DNA of 14,569 nt from Candidatus Mycoplasma liparidae (GCA_009884515.1 RHHX01000003.1:1-14569), one strand, 5' to 3'. Positions 1-8,433 are shown, counted from the first letter of the stretch. Numbers and translations: made by a program. The notes: generated by a model not told the origin, from the letters alone.

Positions 1-2800
1 GTGTATGTTCACCAGATTTTTTAATAATTCTAGCAAATCTTTCAACATTAGCTAAATCAAGAGATGCTTCAGCTTCGTCTAAAATAACCATTGGAAAGGA
101 TGAAATTTTTAAAATGGTAAATAGTACTGAAATAGCAACTAAAGTTTTTTCTCCACCTGAAAGGAGTTTTAAATTACTAATTCTTTTACCTGGAGGATTA
201 GCCATAATTTCAATTCCTGATTCAAGAACATTTTCTTCATCACTTAAAGTAATTGCGCAAGTTCCCCCACCAAATAAAAATCTAAATATTTCTGGTAAAT
301 TTTTATTAACATCAGAAATGATTTTTAAGAATTTTGATTTAGCAGCTTTATCTAAACTAGCAATAGCTTGTCTAATATCATTAACACTTTTTTCAATTTC
401 TTCTCTTGCTTGAGTTATTTCAGAACATTTAGTTTCTTTTTCAGTAAGTTCATCAATAGCATTAAAGTTAATAGCCCCAAGAGTATCTATTTCAGAATTT
501 AATTGTCGAATAATTTCTCGAGCTTGAACTTCAGTCATTGGAAGTTCATTTAAATAATTTTCCATAGCAAACTCTAAAGTTAATTTATATTTTTCATTAA
601 TTTTATTCTTAATAGAATCAATAAGACTATTAGCTTTAATTAAATTTCTTTCTTCAGAAAATAATTCATCTTTAATTGAATCTACTTTTCTTCTTAAGTC
701 TTCAAGTTTTCCTTCTGAATCTCTTAATTCAGATTGATATTTATTTTTAGCATTAATTGAAATAGCATTATTTTCTTTTGCTCTAAATAAAAGTGATTTG
801 AATTTATTAATTTCTTCTTTTAAATTATTGGTATTAATAACATTTTTTTGATCATATTTCTTTTCAGAAAGAATTTCAAATTCAATTACATATTGTTCTT
901 TTTTAACTCTATTTGTTTCATTAATAGTTGATCAAATTGATAATGTATGATTTTTTTCATTAATTTTTTCATTAACATCATTAATGTCATATTTTAATTT
1001 ATCAATTACAGCTTGGTTAGCTATTTTTTGTTTTTCTAAAACACTAATTTTTTCAATAAGTTCATTTTTATTTTTTTCAACATTTAAAATTGAAAAATTA
1101 CTTTTTTTATCATAACCACCGGCAATAGCACCACCAGCAAAAACAACATCACCATCAAGAGTAATAATTTTATACATTCTATTAATGAATTTAGAAATTC
1201 TTAAAGCGTTTTCCATATTATTACTAATAATAACTTGACCAACTAAAGAATTAATAACACTTAAATATTTTTCATTTACTTTTAGTAAATTACTAGCAAT
1301 ACCTTCATAACCTTCTAAGTTATTTAAAAGATTAACATCATCATATTTAATGAAACGAGGTTTAATATCTGAAATAGGTAAAAATGTTGCTTTTCCTGCT
1401 TTATTATTTTTTAGAAAATTAATAGCATTTTTAGCATTTTCACTATTATCAACAATCAAGTTATTAATCGTTGATCCAAAAGCTTTAATAATTGCCTTTT
1501 CATACTTATCATCAACTTCAATTAAGTTTAAAACAATATCATGAACACCACTTATTGCGGCTTTATTATTTAAAATTGTATTAACACCAAAATTTTGATT
1601 ACTAGTATTATTTAGTTGTTCTAAAATAAATCTTAGTGTTGTTCTAGATTCAGTTAACCCATTAATAATATCTGCTTGTTTTAAATTAATATGATATTCT
1701 TTTTCTTGCAATTCATTTAAAATATCAGTAAAAGTTTCAATTTGAAGTTTTGAATCATCAATTTTTACATAACTATTATCAATATCAACAGTTAAGCCAT
1801 TGATTAGTTGTTTATATGAATCTATTCTGGTATTAATATCTGAAGCATTTAAATTATTTTCAAGGTTAGAATCAATTAAAAGTTGTTTCTTTTCTAATGA
1901 GTTAATTTTTTCATTATGTTCAAAAAGTTTTGCATTATATAAAACATTATCTTTATCAGCTTCTGATAATTTTTCTTTAATGATTAAAAGTTTTGCTCTT
2001 AACTCTTCTAATTGCGGTTCAAAAATTACTTTATCATCTTGATAAGTTTTAACTGATTCATTTAACTTATTAATACTGTCATTTAGTTTTTTAATATCTT
2101 TAACAAAAATAGTAAGTTCAATGTCTTTTAATTTTTTTGATTTTTCAATATATATTTTTGCAGTTTCAGCTTGTCTATTTAATTTTTTTAAATCTTTTAA
2201 TAATTCATTTTCAACTGTTTGAATAGCAATTAAATTAGTTTCAGTTTTTTCTAAGTTTCTTACTGATTCTGCTTTTTTAGTAGAATACATACCAATACCA
2301 GCAGCATCTTCAAAAAGTTTTCTTCGAGCTTCAGGTTTAGAATCACTAAAAGTGTTAACAGTTCCTTGAGAAATAATTCCTAGCGAACCTTTACTAAGAC
2401 CTGTATCAGTAAAAATCATTTGAATATCTTTCAAACGAGATTTTCGGTTATTAATTTTATATTCATTTTCACCAGAATCTCTAAAAAGTTTTCTTGAAAT
2501 TGAAATTATTGTTTCATCTGAATGAAGTACTTTTTGAGAATTATCAAATGTTAAAACAACATGAGCAAATTTAGATTCATCTCTATTCGTTGAACCTTTA
2601 AAAATCAAATCAAATTTTGAATTACCCCTCATATCTTTAATTGATTGTTCACCTAAAACTCATTTAAAAGCATCAACAATATTAGATTTACCAGCCCCAT
2701 TAGGTCCTACAATACCAGTCATTGGTTTTGTAAATTCTATTTGAATTGGGTCTGCAAATGATTTAAAACCATGAGCATAGAATTTTTTTAGAAAGATCAT
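1..2800 (-). CDS. smc: Smc chromosome partition/condensation ATPase, 3' end cut by window edge
   Basis: Smc is the ATP-driven, ring-forming coiled-coil protein that, with ScpA and ScpB, organises and segregates the chromosome. Read with TGA=Trp, the frame is open from the ATG at 2800 to base 1, about 933 residues; families are usually near 980-1190, so roughly 50 or more C-terminal residues lie off the left edge. Visible in order: N-terminal head opening MIFLKKFYAHGFKSF, Walker A GPNGAGKSN at about residues 32-40, a long Glu/Lys/Asn-rich coiled coil, a hinge at about 400-575 with the glycine motif GGAIAGG, a second coiled coil, then the C-terminal head with the ABC signature LLSGGEK (about 880) and Walker B FPMVILDEAEASLD (about 905). 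Trp-TGA codons occur at residue 47 and at 932-934. The start has a GAGGT Shine-Dalgarno 7 nt upstream. It follows rnc on the same strand, as in Bacillus. Confidence 0.97.
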
Positions 2801-2820
2801 TAAATGTACCTCGAAATATA

Positions 2821-2848
2821 CTTATAATTTTACATTTTTATTACTCAA
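2821..2848 (-). promoter_or_regulatory. candidate smc promoter
   Basis: On the minus strand the 147-bp rnc-smc gap contains TTGAGT (2843-2848), a 16-nt spacer and TATAAG (2821-2826), a reasonable sigma-A type promoter placed just before the smc ribosome binding site (GAGGT at 2808-2812). The predicted transcript would start about 14 nt upstream of the ATG, right at the Shine-Dalgarno. AT-rich DNA yields such matches by chance, so this is a suggestion. Confidence 0.4.
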
Positions 2849-2892
2849 TATTAGTTTTTTTATTAGGTAATTTATTTATTTTCAAAATTGAA

Positions 2893-2914
2893 AACTTCAG
2901 ATATTAATGAAGTT
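2893..2914 (-). terminator. possible weak terminator or processing hairpin between rnc and smc
   Basis: AACTTCA (2893-2899) and TGAAGTT (2908-2914) form a 7-bp stem with an 8-nt loop 34 bp after the rnc stop. On the minus strand the stem is followed by TTCAATTTTG, not a clean U-tract, and overlaps a second small inverted repeat TTTTCA/TGAAAA. It could partly terminate the fakA-plsX-rnc transcript before the smc promoter, or be a cleavage or mRNA-end hairpin. Confidence 0.35.
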
Positions 2915-2947
2915 TATTTTTGTTATTAAAATTAATAAGAGCTGTTT

Positions 2948-3745
2948 TTATTTTTTAACTTTATCTTTATTATTTAGTTTAGATTCTTTGATTTCAGGTA
3001 TTTCATGTAAAAATAAATTTTCATTTTTAGATAAAGCATTAATAGCAGCATTTTGTTGTGCTATTTGTTTATTTTTACCACTACCAGTTCCAAATAATAA
3101 AACATTATTCCCTTGTCAATTAGGCATTCTTACATATAATTCAGAATTGTAACTTTTATCTTCATTAATAGTTTCTTTATAAAAGAAACTTAAATCCCGA
3201 TGTTTTTGAATTTTAATTTGAAAATCACTTTTAGGATCAATATTAAATTTATTAGGATTAAAGTTGCTAAATAAAACTTTATTTAAGAAATCATTAACAA
3301 CTGAAAAATTTAAATTATTATCAATTACAATTGCAGCAATTAATGCTTCAAAAATATCAGCATGAATATTATTGTTATCTTCAGAATCTTCTTGACCTCT
3401 TCCTAAAAGACAAAATTTATTAAGTTCATTTTTTTTAATTACTTTATTAAAAGTATCACCTCTAACTAATTCAGAACGATATAAAGTAAGTTTATCTTCT
3501 TGATAATTATTATCTGGATAATTAAAAAGAAAAATTGAAACTAAATATCCAATAATTGCATCACCAAGGAACTCAAAACGTTCATAATCATAATTAATAC
3601 TATTTTCATTTTTATATGTTTTATGAGTAAAAGCTTGCAAATAAAGCGATTTGTTTTTAATTTTAATTTGATATTTATTTAAAAACAATTCAAGCGCATT
3701 AAATCACTCTATTTCAGAACTAAAATGCTTATTGAATTTCTTCAC
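2948..3745 (-). CDS. rnc: ribonuclease III (dsRNA endonuclease)
   Basis: RNase III cuts double-stranded RNA and matures rRNA precursors and some mRNAs. With TGA=Trp the protein is 265 aa. The endonuclease domain carries the family signature ERFEFLGDAIIGYLVS (about residues 56-70) with the catalytic Glu/Asp pair, and the second metal-binding motif HADIFEALIAA (about 129-138) with Asp130 and Glu133. The C-terminal double-stranded RNA binding domain ends in FGTGSGKNKQIAQQNAA (about 218-234). A charged tail of about 25 residues follows. The start is taken as GTG at 3743-3745: an in-frame stop lies immediately upstream (3746-3748) and a strong AAGGAG Shine-Dalgarno (complement of 3753-3758) sits 7 nt before it. 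This start overlaps the 3' end of plsX by 17 bp, so the two are probably translationally coupled. Trp14 and Trp210 are TGA codons, which is why code-11 calling truncates it. Confidence 0.95.
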
Positions 3746-4715
3746 TTACAATCTCCTTAATTTGTTCTAAAATATTCCCATTAACTGTTTCTTTCAACAT
3801 TCTAAGAGAACTGTAAAATTCTTTATATCCAGCAGCACCATGAGTTTTAACAGCAATATTATTTAATCCGATTACAAAAGCTCCTGCATAGTTTTTGTAA
3901 TCAAATCTTTTTTTCATTGATAAAAGGACTGGAACAGAAAATAATAAAGCCAATAAATTTCAAGGTTTTTTATAACTTTGAATTAGTTGTTTAAAAACAA
4001 CTTTAATACTACCTTCCATACTTTTTAAAACTAAATTACCAGCATAACCATCAGTTACAACAATATCTGGAGCTCAATTAAAAAATCCTTTAGGTTCAAC
4101 ATAACCAACGTAATTTAATTCTTTATTTTCTCGTAATTTTTTATCAACTTCCCAGTGATATTCAAACCCTTTTTTCTCTTCTGTTCCAATATTTAAAACA
4201 CCAATAGTTGGATTCAAAACACCTCGAGCTTTAGCATAAACATTTCCCATAATTGCAAAATTATACAAATCATTACCATCACAAATAATAGATGCTCCAA
4301 CATCTATTAAATTAAATCCTGATTTTTTTGATTGAAATGTTGGAATAAAAGGCATAAATCCTGGTTTTTTAATTCCGGGAATTAGTCCAAATGTTTTATA
4401 CATTAGAAAAATAAAGATAGATGATTGACCAGCACTTAATAAACCATCACCTTCATTATTTTTTACTAAATTAGCAGCAATTTGCATTGAAGAATTATTT
4501 TTTCTTCTAGTATCAATAATTTTATCAGTTTGTTCAATATAAACATCAGTATGAACGATTTTAAAAGTATCAGTTGGTAAAACATATAGATTAATGAGAT
4601 TTTGATCTCCAACTAATGTAATATCAATTTTATTTTTTTTCATGAAATCTCTGGAAGCACTAACTGCTTCTTTTAGATTTCCTTCAAAACCCATTACATC
4701 GACAATTAATCTCAT
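3729..4715 (-). CDS. plsX: PlsX, phosphate acyltransferase (acyl-ACP:phosphate)
   Basis: PlsX interconverts acyl-ACP and acyl-phosphate; acyl-phosphate is the acyl donor used by PlsY to start phospholipid synthesis at the membrane. The 328-aa length matches the family. Recognisable blocks: LNIGTEEKKG (about residues 173-182), DIVVTDGYAGNLVLK (about 217-231) and FDYKNYAGAFVIGLNN followed by THGAA near 270-295. Trp214 and a second Trp in YKKPWNLL are TGA codons. Several normally glycine-rich N-terminal motifs are altered: VDVMGFEGN where DAMGGD is usual, and LSAGQSSIF where SAGNTGA is usual. The ATG follows AAGGA (complement of 4721-4725), which overlaps the fakA stop codon; only 8 bp separate the genes. 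Its place directly after fakA makes metabolic sense because FakA also makes acyl-phosphate. The family call is firm; activity is inferred. Confidence 0.93.
3753..3758 (-). promoter_or_regulatory. ribosome binding site deciding the rnc GTG start
   Basis: AAGGAG on the minus strand, 7 nt upstream of GTG 3745 and inside the end of plsX. It is the strongest Shine-Dalgarno in this block and favours the GTG over the downstream TTG at 3688, which would remove the first 19 residues. Confidence 0.7.
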
Positions 4716-4723
4716 TAAAATCC

Positions 4724-6424
4724 TTATTGCACCAACAAATAATAGCTAAAAGTTTTTTGACCGCCATCTTTAATATCACAAAAAACATTATATTTTTCAC
4801 TAATATAATCAACAATTTCTTCAATTGCTTTAGGATTAGCATCTTTACCACTAAAAATACAAATTAAATCAGGTTTTTTAACTTTTAAAAATAATTTATC
4901 AACAGAATATTTTAAAATTTCAATTTCTTCTTTATCAGCTCTAATAATATCTTTATCAAACACTAAAATAAAATCATTTTCTTTAATTTTAACTCTACCA
5001 AAAGTTACATCTTTAATAGATTTAGAAATTGTTCCTGTTGCAGAATTTTTAATTTCTTTATTCATTATTTTTATATTTGTTTTAATGTTTTTGTTTGGAT
5101 CAAACCCAATTGCTGCAACTAATGATTCAGCAATATTTCTACCTTTAATAATTTCGATATTAACATTATCATGTGCAATTTCTTTTGCTTCTCTTGCAGC
5201 AAGATAAATATTTGAATCATCAATAATGAAAATAATATTTTTTGAATTTGCTTTTTGAACTAAGTTTAGCATTTCACTAACTGATGGATTACCATTAATT
5301 GAAGTGTTAATAACATAATTGATTCCATAATCTTTTTTAAGAATTTTTTTAATATTAAGACTTGGAGCAGTCATTATAATTGTAATTTTATTTTCTAAAG
5401 TACTTAGATTAGTAGATTTTTCAATGTTTGTTTTATTGCCTAAAATTTTAATGCCGTCTTTTTTTAGTTTTTCATAATATTGATTTGTCATATTTTCAAA
5501 TTTAGTTTTAATAAATTCCCCATACTTTTGAGCAATATCTAAGAAAGTTCCTGGATAAAAAGTATGAATATGAACTTTAACAAGACCATAATCTTCAACA
5601 CAAACTAAACTATCACCAATTTTTGATAATTCTTTTCTGAATTTATGAATTGAAAATGGTTTTTTATCAAGACTCTTAGGAGAAATTTTAGTTCCAACTT
5701 CCATAATGATTTCAGAACAATAACCAAATTCAATTTCAGCTTTTTCATTATGAATATTATTAGAGTTATAAGCATCAAAATCTATTTCAGCTAATTTTAC
5801 ATTACTTTCATCACCAGTTATAGCTGATCTAAAACCTTGTAAAAAGGCAACTAAACCATAACCACCAGAATCAACAACACCAGCTTCTTTTAAAACAGGC
5901 AAAAGATTAGGCGTATTATTTAATGAAATTTTACCAAAATCAATAACATCTTCAAATAAACCTTCAATAGTTTCATATTTTGCTTCATTAAGAGTTAATT
6001 CTTTTGAAATATCACTAATAACAGTTAAAATTGTTCCTTCAACAGGATTTTGAATTGAACTATAAGCATTTTTAGTAGCACTTTGAAAAGATCTTATTAA
6101 ATCTTTGATTGATAATGTTTGTTGATCTTCCTTAATATCAACAATAAATCCTTTTAAAATTTGACTTAAAATAACACCAGAGTTTCCTCTAGCATTCATT
6201 AATAAACCTCTTGAAAATTTATGTGCCAATTGAAACATGCTCTCAAATTTCTCAGATGCAATATCTTTTAAAGCTCCGCCAACAGTTAAACTCATATTAG
6301 TACCAGTATCACCATCAGGAACTGGAAAAACATTTAGTTTATTAATATATTCAAATTCATTTTTTATATGCTGAGCACCCAAAACAAACATTTTATAGAA
6401 TAAACTCATATCAATAGTAGTCAT
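4724..6424 (-). CDS. fakA: fatty acid kinase catalytic subunit FakA (DAK/YloV family)
   Basis: FakA transfers phosphate from ATP to a fatty acid held by a FakB (DegV-family) partner, giving acyl-phosphate for phospholipid synthesis from scavenged fatty acids. The protein is 566 aa, normal for the family (about 550). The N-terminal DhaL-type kinase domain shows NVFPVPDGDTGTNMS (about residues 31-45) with the metal-coordinating aspartates, then RGNSGVILSQILKGF (about 78-92), PVEGTI (about 122) and DSGGYGLVAFLQGF (about 187-200). A middle domain and a C-terminal DegV-like region end in GGQKTFSYYLLVQ. It has no Trp codon, so it reads whole in either code. The ATG at 6424 is preceded by AAGGA with 6-nt spacing. 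It is first in the minus-strand block ahead of plsX. No fakB is in the window. Older annotations call this a dihydroxyacetone kinase-like protein. Confidence 0.93.
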   Translation of the reverse strand: MTTIDMSLFYKMFVLGAQHIKNEFEYINKLNVFPVPDGDTGTNMSLTVGGALKDIASEKFESMFQLAHKFSRGLLMNARGNSGVILSQILKGFIVDIKEDQQTLSIKDLIRSFQSATKNAYSSIQNPVEGTILTVISDISKELTLNEAKYETIEGLFEDVIDFGKISLNNTPNLLPVLKEAGVVDSGGYGLVAFLQGFRSAITGDESNVKLAEIDFDAYNSNNIHNEKAEIEFGYCSEIIMEVGTKISPKSLDKKPFSIHKFRKELSKIGDSLVCVEDYGLVKVHIHTFYPGTFLDIAQKYGEFIKTKFENMTNQYYEKLKKDGIKILGNKTNIEKSTNLSTLENKITIIMTAPSLNIKKILKKDYGINYVINTSINGNPSVSEMLNLVQKANSKNIIFIIDDSNIYLAAREAKEIAHDNVNIEIIKGRNIAESLVAAIGFDPNKNIKTNIKIMNKEIKNSATGTISKSIKDVTFGRVKIKENDFILVFDKDIIRADKEEIEILKYSVDKLFLKVKKPDLICIFSGKDANPKAIEEIVDYISEKYNVFCDIKDGGQKTFSYYLLVQ

Positions 6425-6486
6425 AATATTTCCTTACTGTTGCTTTTTACAAATAATTTAAATTAATTTAAATAACAATATTTATA

Positions 6487-6514
6487 ATGATAACACAATT
6501 AAATTGATAATCAA
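6487..6514 (-). promoter_or_regulatory. candidate fakA operon promoter
   Basis: Minus-strand TTGATT (6509-6514), 16-nt spacer, TATCAT (6487-6492), about 60 bp upstream of the fakA start. The -35 lies inside the small inverted repeat 6504-6514 and next to the 20-bp palindrome. The match is fair, but the background is very AT-rich. Confidence 0.35.
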
Positions 6515-6518
6515 ATTC

Positions 6519-6538
6519 ACATTTTTAATTAAAAATGT
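6519..6538. repeat. perfect 20-bp palindrome upstream of the fakA promoter
   Basis: ACATTTTTAATTAAAAATGT is its own reverse complement. It begins 4 bp beyond the candidate fakA -35 element. It could be an operator for a dimeric regulator of the fatty-acid operon, or simply AT-rich chance; nothing else in the sequence decides between these. Confidence 0.6.
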
Positions 6539-6562
6539 TAAACTATCTTTGTAAATTATTGA

Positions 6563-6752
6563 TTGATTATTTTATTTCATTATTTATATTATTTGCTTCC
6601 AAATAAATTAAATTTTTTAAAATTAATGTTTCATTTCTTTTTTATTTTTAATTCATATGTTATGCCAATATCATAAATTTAATAAATAGTATGACCTTAA
6701 GAGATAATTTATGTAAAAAAACATTTAACGCACCTTTGGGTGTGTTTTTTTT
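6563..6752 (+). ncRNA. possible small untranslated RNA or transcribed leader ending at an intrinsic terminator
   Basis: A plus-strand promoter-like pair, TTGATT (6563-6568) and TATATT (6585-6590) with 16-nt spacing, would start an RNA near 6597 that ends at the hairpin/U-tract terminator at 6727-6752. No open frame of note lies between. The RNA could form an 8-bp stem CATAAATT (6672-6679) with AATTTATG (6706-6713) around a 26-nt loop. I match it to no known riboswitch or small RNA. It might alternatively be an attenuated leader of the gene at 6817. The existence of the RNA is inferred mainly from the terminator. Confidence 0.25.
6727..6752 (+). terminator. intrinsic terminator, plus strand, with no upstream gene
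   Basis: AACGCACC (6727-6734) pairs with GGTGTGTT (6739-6746), 8 bp including one G-U, with a 4-nt loop, and runs into a T8 tract (6745-6752). It is markedly more GC-rich than its surroundings. All coding sequence to its left is on the other strand, so it must end an untranslated transcript or act as an attenuator for the gene starting 65 bp downstream. Confidence 0.65.
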
Positions 6753-6764
6753 ATATTTTAAATA

Positions 6765-6770
6765 TATAAT
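6765..6770 (+). promoter_or_regulatory. candidate -10 element for the 193-aa gene and tsaD
   Basis: A perfect TATAAT just after the terminator, about 47 bp before the ATG at 6817, gives a leader of about 40 nt containing the AAGGTGG ribosome binding site (6804-6810). No good -35 is visible at the right distance. A second possible -10, TATACT (6797-6802), would start transcription inside the ribosome binding site and seems less likely. Confidence 0.35.
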
Positions 6771-6816
6771 TAATTTAATAATATAAATATGTTTTTTATA
6801 CTAAAGGTGGGTTTGT

Positions 6817-7398
6817 ATGAGTTTAAAAATTTCTGATTTTTTATATATTGATGATGGTGAAAAAAAAGCAAGTTTTGATGAAGTTATAAATCAATTTTTT
6901 TTAGAAATTCAAGACATTAGTAAAAACTTGTGAATCCAATACGTTACCTTAAGATTAGCTAATGATACTTTTCCAAATAATTTAAATTCTTATCAAGCTT
7001 GTTGATATAAAAAACTTTTTATTGCTGCCTTATTAATTAAAAATAAAATATTAAAAATAAAATATGATGACAACATTATTAATGAAATTTTTACCGAAAA
7101 AAGTACTTGTGATTTTTTAGCTTTCTTAAAAAATACTATTGAAATTATTGCTGCTGTTAAAAAAACAATTCCCATAAAAGATTGATTGATTATGAATCAA
7201 AAATATGAAATTGATCCATCAATTGAAAAATTAAGTAACCTAGTAAGTGAACCAATCAAATTCAACTTAAAAGTTTTAGATGCTCTTTCTTGAGAATTAT
7301 CAGATTATGAAAATGATGATAATATTGAACTTGATTTTGAAGGTAATGAAAATATTGCCAAACTTTTTGAATTATTTAATAATCCGACTAAAAATTAA
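6817..7398 (+). CDS. conserved-context hypothetical protein, 193 aa, function unknown
   Basis: I do not recognise this protein. It is visible only in code 4: four TGA codons (6931, 7003, 7183, 7291) must be read as Trp39, Trp63, Trp123 and Trp159, and in the standard code the region falls apart. Support for it being real: ATG with a strong AAGGTGG Shine-Dalgarno at 6-nt spacing, an uninterrupted 194-codon frame, typical AT-rich codon use, and a stop only 2 bp before tsaD. The sequence begins MSLKISDFLYIDDGEKK, looks soluble and mostly helical, has no signal peptide or clear membrane segment, and ends in a very acidic stretch (about residues 160-180) followed by LFELFNNPTKN. No catalytic motif or nucleotide-binding loop stands out. 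Its coupling to tsaD hints at a link to tRNA modification or translation, but that is guilt by association only. Confidence 0.85.
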
Positions 7399-7400
7399 TA

Positions 7401-8348
7401 ATGACAATAGAAAAATCAAAGTATTTATTAGCAATAGAAACTAGTTGTGATGAAACTAGTTTAGCTTTTATGGATAGTGAATCTAAACTTATTGAAAAAA
7501 CTTGTTCTTCAATTCAAGAACAGAAAAAATATAATGGTGTTGTTCCTGAACTTGCTTCAAGAATGCATGAAAAATATATTAAAAAAATATTTGATGAGCT
7601 TGTTACTGAAAACAACATTGATATTAAAAATATTCAAGCAATTGGTTATACATCTCAACCGGGACTTATTGGTTGTATTCATGTTGGTAAAATTTTTGCT
7701 AAAACTCTTAGTTATATTCTTGATGTTGAAATTTTTGAATTAGACCATATGGAAGGTCATATTTTTTCTTTTGCAATTGAAGATGAAAGTTTAATTAAAT
7801 TTCCTTTTTTATCATTAGTAATTTCTGGTGGAAATACCATTTTATATCAAGTTAACTCTTTAAATGATATTGTTGTTTTAACTGAAACAACAGATATTGC
7901 TGTTGGTACAGTTTATGATAAAATCGGTATTTCTCTTGGCTATAAATATCCTTGTGGAAAGCATATTGATGATCTTTATGATGAAAAGAAAGCAAATATT
8001 GTTTTTACTAAAAAACCACAAATCAGTGAAAGTTTTAGTTTTAGTGGTTTAAAAACTGCTGTTTTAAATTATATTATTAAAGAAAAGAAACAAAATACAT
8101 TAGATGTTGAATTAGTAGCTTCTTCTTTTCAAAAAACAATTATTGATATTGTTATTAATAAAATAATTTACTATACAAAATTAACCAATATTAATACTAT
8201 TGTTATTGGTGGTGGTGTTGCTAGTAATACTTATTTAAAAAAAGAACTGAGTGCTTTAAAACTTAATTCTTTTTCAACAGATAATAAATATACTAATGAT
8301 AATGCTAGTATGATGGCTTTTATTATGAAATTAAAATACTTTTCTTAA
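7401..8348 (+). CDS. tsaD: TsaD, tRNA t6A37 threonylcarbamoyl transferase subunit
   Basis: TsaD (formerly Gcp/YgjD) transfers the threonylcarbamoyl group from threonylcarbamoyl-AMP to adenine 37 of ANN-decoding tRNAs, working with TsaB and TsaE; TsaC supplies the intermediate. The 315-aa length is normal. Motifs: AIETSCDETS near the N terminus, GVVPELASRMH (about residues 46-56), QPGLIGCIHVGKIFAK (about 86-101), the metal-binding HMEGH (His116 and His120), VISGGNT (about 140), SFSGLKTAV (about 213), GGGVASNTYL (about 270) and the C-terminal STDNKYTNDNASMMAF. It contains no Trp codon. The ATG has no convincing Shine-Dalgarno and sits 2 bp after the upstream stop, so translation is probably coupled to the 193-aa gene. 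No obvious plus-strand terminator follows. tsaB, tsaC and tsaE are not in the window. Confidence 0.96.
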   Translation: MTIEKSKYLLAIETSCDETSLAFMDSESKLIEKTCSSIQEQKKYNGVVPELASRMHEKYIKKIFDELVTENNIDIKNIQAIGYTSQPGLIGCIHVGKIFAKTLSYILDVEIFELDHMEGHIFSFAIEDESLIKFPFLSLVISGGNTILYQVNSLNDIVVLTETTDIAVGTVYDKIGISLGYKYPCGKHIDDLYDEKKANIVFTKKPQISESFSFSGLKTAVLNYIIKEKKQNTLDVELVASSFQKTIIDIVINKIIYYTKLTNINTIVIGGGVASNTYLKKELSALKLNSFSTDNKYTNDNASMMAFIMKLKYFS

Positions 8349-8371
8349 TCCTAAAATAAATTTTAAGGCGT

Positions 8372-8433
8372 AAAAAAAAGCTCTTGCAAGCTTAAAAAAA
8401 CATTTAAAAGTGCATCATATTTCAAAAAGAGCT
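8372..8433 (-). terminator. intrinsic terminator of the ecf-truA operon
   Basis: On the minus strand AAGCT-TGCAAG-AGCTT (8378-8393) is followed at once by a T8 tract (complement of 8372-8379). A longer alternative pairs AGCTCTT at 8427-8433 with AAGAGCT at 8379-8385 around a 41-nt loop and uses the same U-tract. It lies about 65-120 bp after the truA stop. In the plus direction the hairpin is followed by A residues, so it should not terminate tsaD efficiently. Another weak hairpin, ATGATA/TATCAT (8458-8480), lies closer to truA. Confidence 0.6.

Larger units (their letters stand above)
6425..6816. other. 392-bp divergent intergenic region between fakA and the 193-aa gene
   Basis: No protein gene is visible here in either strand with code 4. 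It holds candidate promoters in both directions, a perfect 20-bp palindrome (6519-6538), an interrupted repeat TTGAT-A-ATCAA (6504-6514), an 8-bp stem (6672-6679 with 6706-6713) and a plus-strand intrinsic terminator (6727-6752). For a compact mollicute genome this is a long spacer; the terminator suggests that an untranslated RNA is made within it. Confidence 0.7.

Noticed and set aside
114..3152. Plus-strand frames at 114-413, 1350-1544, 1800-2042 and 2907-3152
   Set aside because: All are antisense shadows of smc and rnc; no ribosome binding sites or recognisable domains.
6640..6752. Known riboswitch, T-box or tRNA in the divergent spacer
   Set aside because: I could not match the T-box, purine, TPP, SAM, FMN or preQ1 consensus, nor any tRNA cloverleaf or CCA end.
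6993..7175. 60-aa minus-strand frame with hydrophobic sequence
   Set aside because: It is antisense to the 193-aa plus-strand gene, which has a proper ribosome binding site and a much longer code-4 frame.
7477..7743. 88-aa plus-strand frame inside tsaD, and an 80-aa frame inside truA at 8730-8972
   Set aside because: Leucine/lysine/isoleucine-rich out-of-frame readings of AT-rich coding sequence.
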